Shown here one piece after another: positions 5,680-6,931 of a stretch of 6,931 nt of DNA. Numbering within the stretch: position 1 is the first letter of the stretch; every line of letters begins with the position of its first letter. The translations under genes were made by a program, and so were the position numbers. The notes under the pieces were generated by a model. It was not told the origin of the DNA, ran no database searches, and saw only the letters and a program-made list of their open reading frames with translations. Location of the stretch: the NCBI GenBank assembly GCA_002869305.1, contig PKTC01000529.1, positions 1 to 6,931 on the forward strand, read 5' to 3'. Source of the stretch: Marinilabiliales bacterium. Lineage in GTDB: Bacteria; Bacteroidota; Bacteroidia; Bacteroidales; UBA12077.

Positions 5680-6931
5680 ATGGCTATAAAAGGATATTAC
5701 GGAAAAGTACTAGATATTAACCTAACTACAGGCGAAATAAAAAATTTAAAAGTACCAGAAGAAGATATAAAAAGATTTATTGGAGGACGTGGTCTAGGAA
5801 CTAAAATACTTTGGGATAAGTTGCCTAAGCCAGGTATTGATCCATTATCTCCTGATAATGCATTGTTATTTATGCCGGGACCTTTTTCAGGATTACCTAT
5901 ACCTTCTTCATCAAGAACATGTGTTGTTACAAAATCACCCCGAACATCAGCTATTAATCCAAAATATGACCACGGTTCAACAGTAAGTTATTCTAACATG
6001 GGTGGATTCTTTGGTCCAGAAATGAGATATGCTGGCTATGATGGTATTTGTGTAACGGGCAAAGCGAAGAATCCTGTTTACATTAAAATTGAAGATGATA
6101 AAGTTGAGATACTGGATGCATCTAAATTTTGGGGAATGGGTACTGATGAATTTGATAATGCGCTAATTGACGAATTAGGTGATCGAAAATTTGAATCTTG
6201 TTATATTGGTCCTGCAGGAGAAAATTTGGTTCCAATGGCTTCAGTTTTAAATACTGCAGCTCGTGCTGCAGGAAGAGGTGGAACAGGATGTGTTATGGGA
6301 TCGAAAAATCTTAAAGCGATCGCTGTTAAGGGAACAAAATCTCTGAATGTTGCAAAACACAAAGAATATTTGAATTTGTTATCTCAAATAAGGGTTTCTT
6401 TTAAAGAAAATAATAACGATGGATTAAAATGGTGGCGTTATGGAGGTACTGCCAATGCATTAGCAAGTTCAAGTAAAGGTGGAACACAGGCTGTTAAAAA
6501 TTATAGTGAAGGAACTTTTGCGGATATTGAAAAAATTGGAACCGAAGCCAATCGTGAAAAAGTGTGGAAACGCGATTTCGCATGTTTTTCATGTGCATTA
6601 GCCTGTAAAAAGTCAGGAATTGCAAAGGGATCATATAGTGTAATGGTACATGATGGTCCTGAATATGAAACGGGAACAATGCTAGGTGCTAACCTATTGA
6701 TTTCTGATTTAGCGGGTTTGCAAAAGCTCATCGCTGTTGCAGATGATTATGGTATCGATATAATTTCCGTTGGAAATACCATTGGGTTTTTAATGGAAGC
6801 TTATGAAAAAGGAATTATAGATAAGAATTATTTGGATGGTATTGATCTAAAATGGAGTGATGTAAATGCATCTCTAGCTATGTTAAATAAAATTTGTAAA
6901 AGAGAAGGTATAAGCGATAAATCGTGTAATG
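5680..6931 (+). CDS. aor: Aldehyde ferredoxin oxidoreductase family enzyme (tungsten/molybdenum bis-pterin), cut by window end
   Basis: The frame stays open from ATG 5680 to the window edge: 417 complete codons of a family usually about 600 residues long. AOR enzymes interconvert aldehydes and carboxylic acids with a tungsten (sometimes molybdenum) bis-pterin centre and one [4Fe-4S] cluster. Visible family features are the N-terminal GGRGLG (35-40), the GGFFGPEMRYAGYDGI stretch near 108-123, and the pterin-region motif GRGGTGCVMGSKNLKAI (198-214). The cluster motif C302-x2-C305-x3-C309 and the GPEYETGTMLGANL stretch follow. The fourth cluster cysteine and later pterin motifs lie beyond the window. 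There is no signal peptide (MAIKGYYGKVLDIN), so a cytoplasmic enzyme is expected unless it is exported with its partner. The four-cluster ferredoxin-like gene just upstream suggests the YdhV-like or bacterial AOR branch; the natural substrate cannot be told from sequence. T202 and C204 replace the Leu and Ala I would expect in this motif. Confidence 0.93.
   Translation, partial: MAIKGYYGKVLDINLTTGEIKNLKVPEEDIKRFIGGRGLGTKILWDKLPKPGIDPLSPDNALLFMPGPFSGLPIPSSSRTCVVTKSPRTSAINPKYDHGSTVSYSNMGGFFGPEMRYAGYDGICVTGKAKNPVYIKIEDDKVEILDASKFWGMGTDEFDNALIDELGDRKFESCYIGPAGENLVPMASVLNTAARAAGRGGTGCVMGSKNLKAIAVKGTKSLNVAKHKEYLNLLSQIRVSFKENNNDGLKWWRYGGTANALASSSKGGTQAVKNYSEGTFADIEKIGTEANREKVWKRDFACFSCALACKKSGIAKGSYSVMVHDGPEYETGTMLGANLLISDLAGLQKLIAVADDYGIDIISVGNTIGFLMEAYEKGIIDKNYLDGIDLKWSDVNASLAMLNKICKREGISDKSCN

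Noticed and set aside
6494..6731. Two minus-strand open frames inside the AOR gene
   Set aside because: They overlap each other and the conserved AOR cluster motif C302/C305/C309 on the + strand; they are shadows.

Overview
The window is AT-rich, gene-dense bacterial DNA with every confident gene on the + strand. Gene content and order point to Bacteroidota. The left two thirds is the bat (Bacteroides aerotolerance) cluster, which has this batA-batB-batC-batD-batE form in that phylum. Several starts also lack a strong Shine-Dalgarno, as is common there. The tungsten/molybdenum-type aldehyde oxidoreductase on the right fits an anaerobic or facultatively anaerobic, possibly marine, Bacteroidales-like organism. 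That lineage guess is inference.

Layout. Positions 1-228 hold the C-terminal 75 codons of batA. A 117-bp spacer (229-345) follows, carrying a period-6 tract and a period-7 tandem tract with an embedded dyad. Then come batB (346-1383), batC (1386-2141), batD (2177-3988) and batE (4005-4760), separated by 2, 35 and 16 bp, so they look like one transcription unit. The products form an envelope system: two membrane-anchored von Willebrand A proteins (BatA, BatB), two TPR proteins (BatC, BatE), and a large periplasmic protein with one membrane anchor (BatD). A moxR AAA+ ATPase and a DUF58 gene would be expected upstream, outside the window. The molecular function of Bat systems is unresolved; they are linked to aerotolerance and envelope stress.

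A 238-bp non-coding gap (4761-4998) separates the two modules. It has several inverted repeats, the best being a terminator-shaped hairpin (4932-4963) followed by a T-rich tract, ending only 24 bp before the next start codon.

The right-hand module is a four-cluster [4Fe-4S] ferredoxin-like protein with an N-terminal twin-arginine motif (4999-5670), then an aldehyde ferredoxin oxidoreductase family enzyme (5680 to the window end, 417 codons visible). A strong AGGAGG ribosome site overlaps the stop codon of the first gene and should couple translation of the pair. The ferredoxin probably carries electrons to or from the tungstopterin enzyme.

I see no wholly new system. The points most worth a second look are the hairpin leader before the redox pair, the Tat-type motif on the electron-transfer subunit while the enzyme has no signal peptide, and the heptamer array before batB. 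No tRNA, rRNA, CRISPR array, insertion sequence or phage gene was seen.
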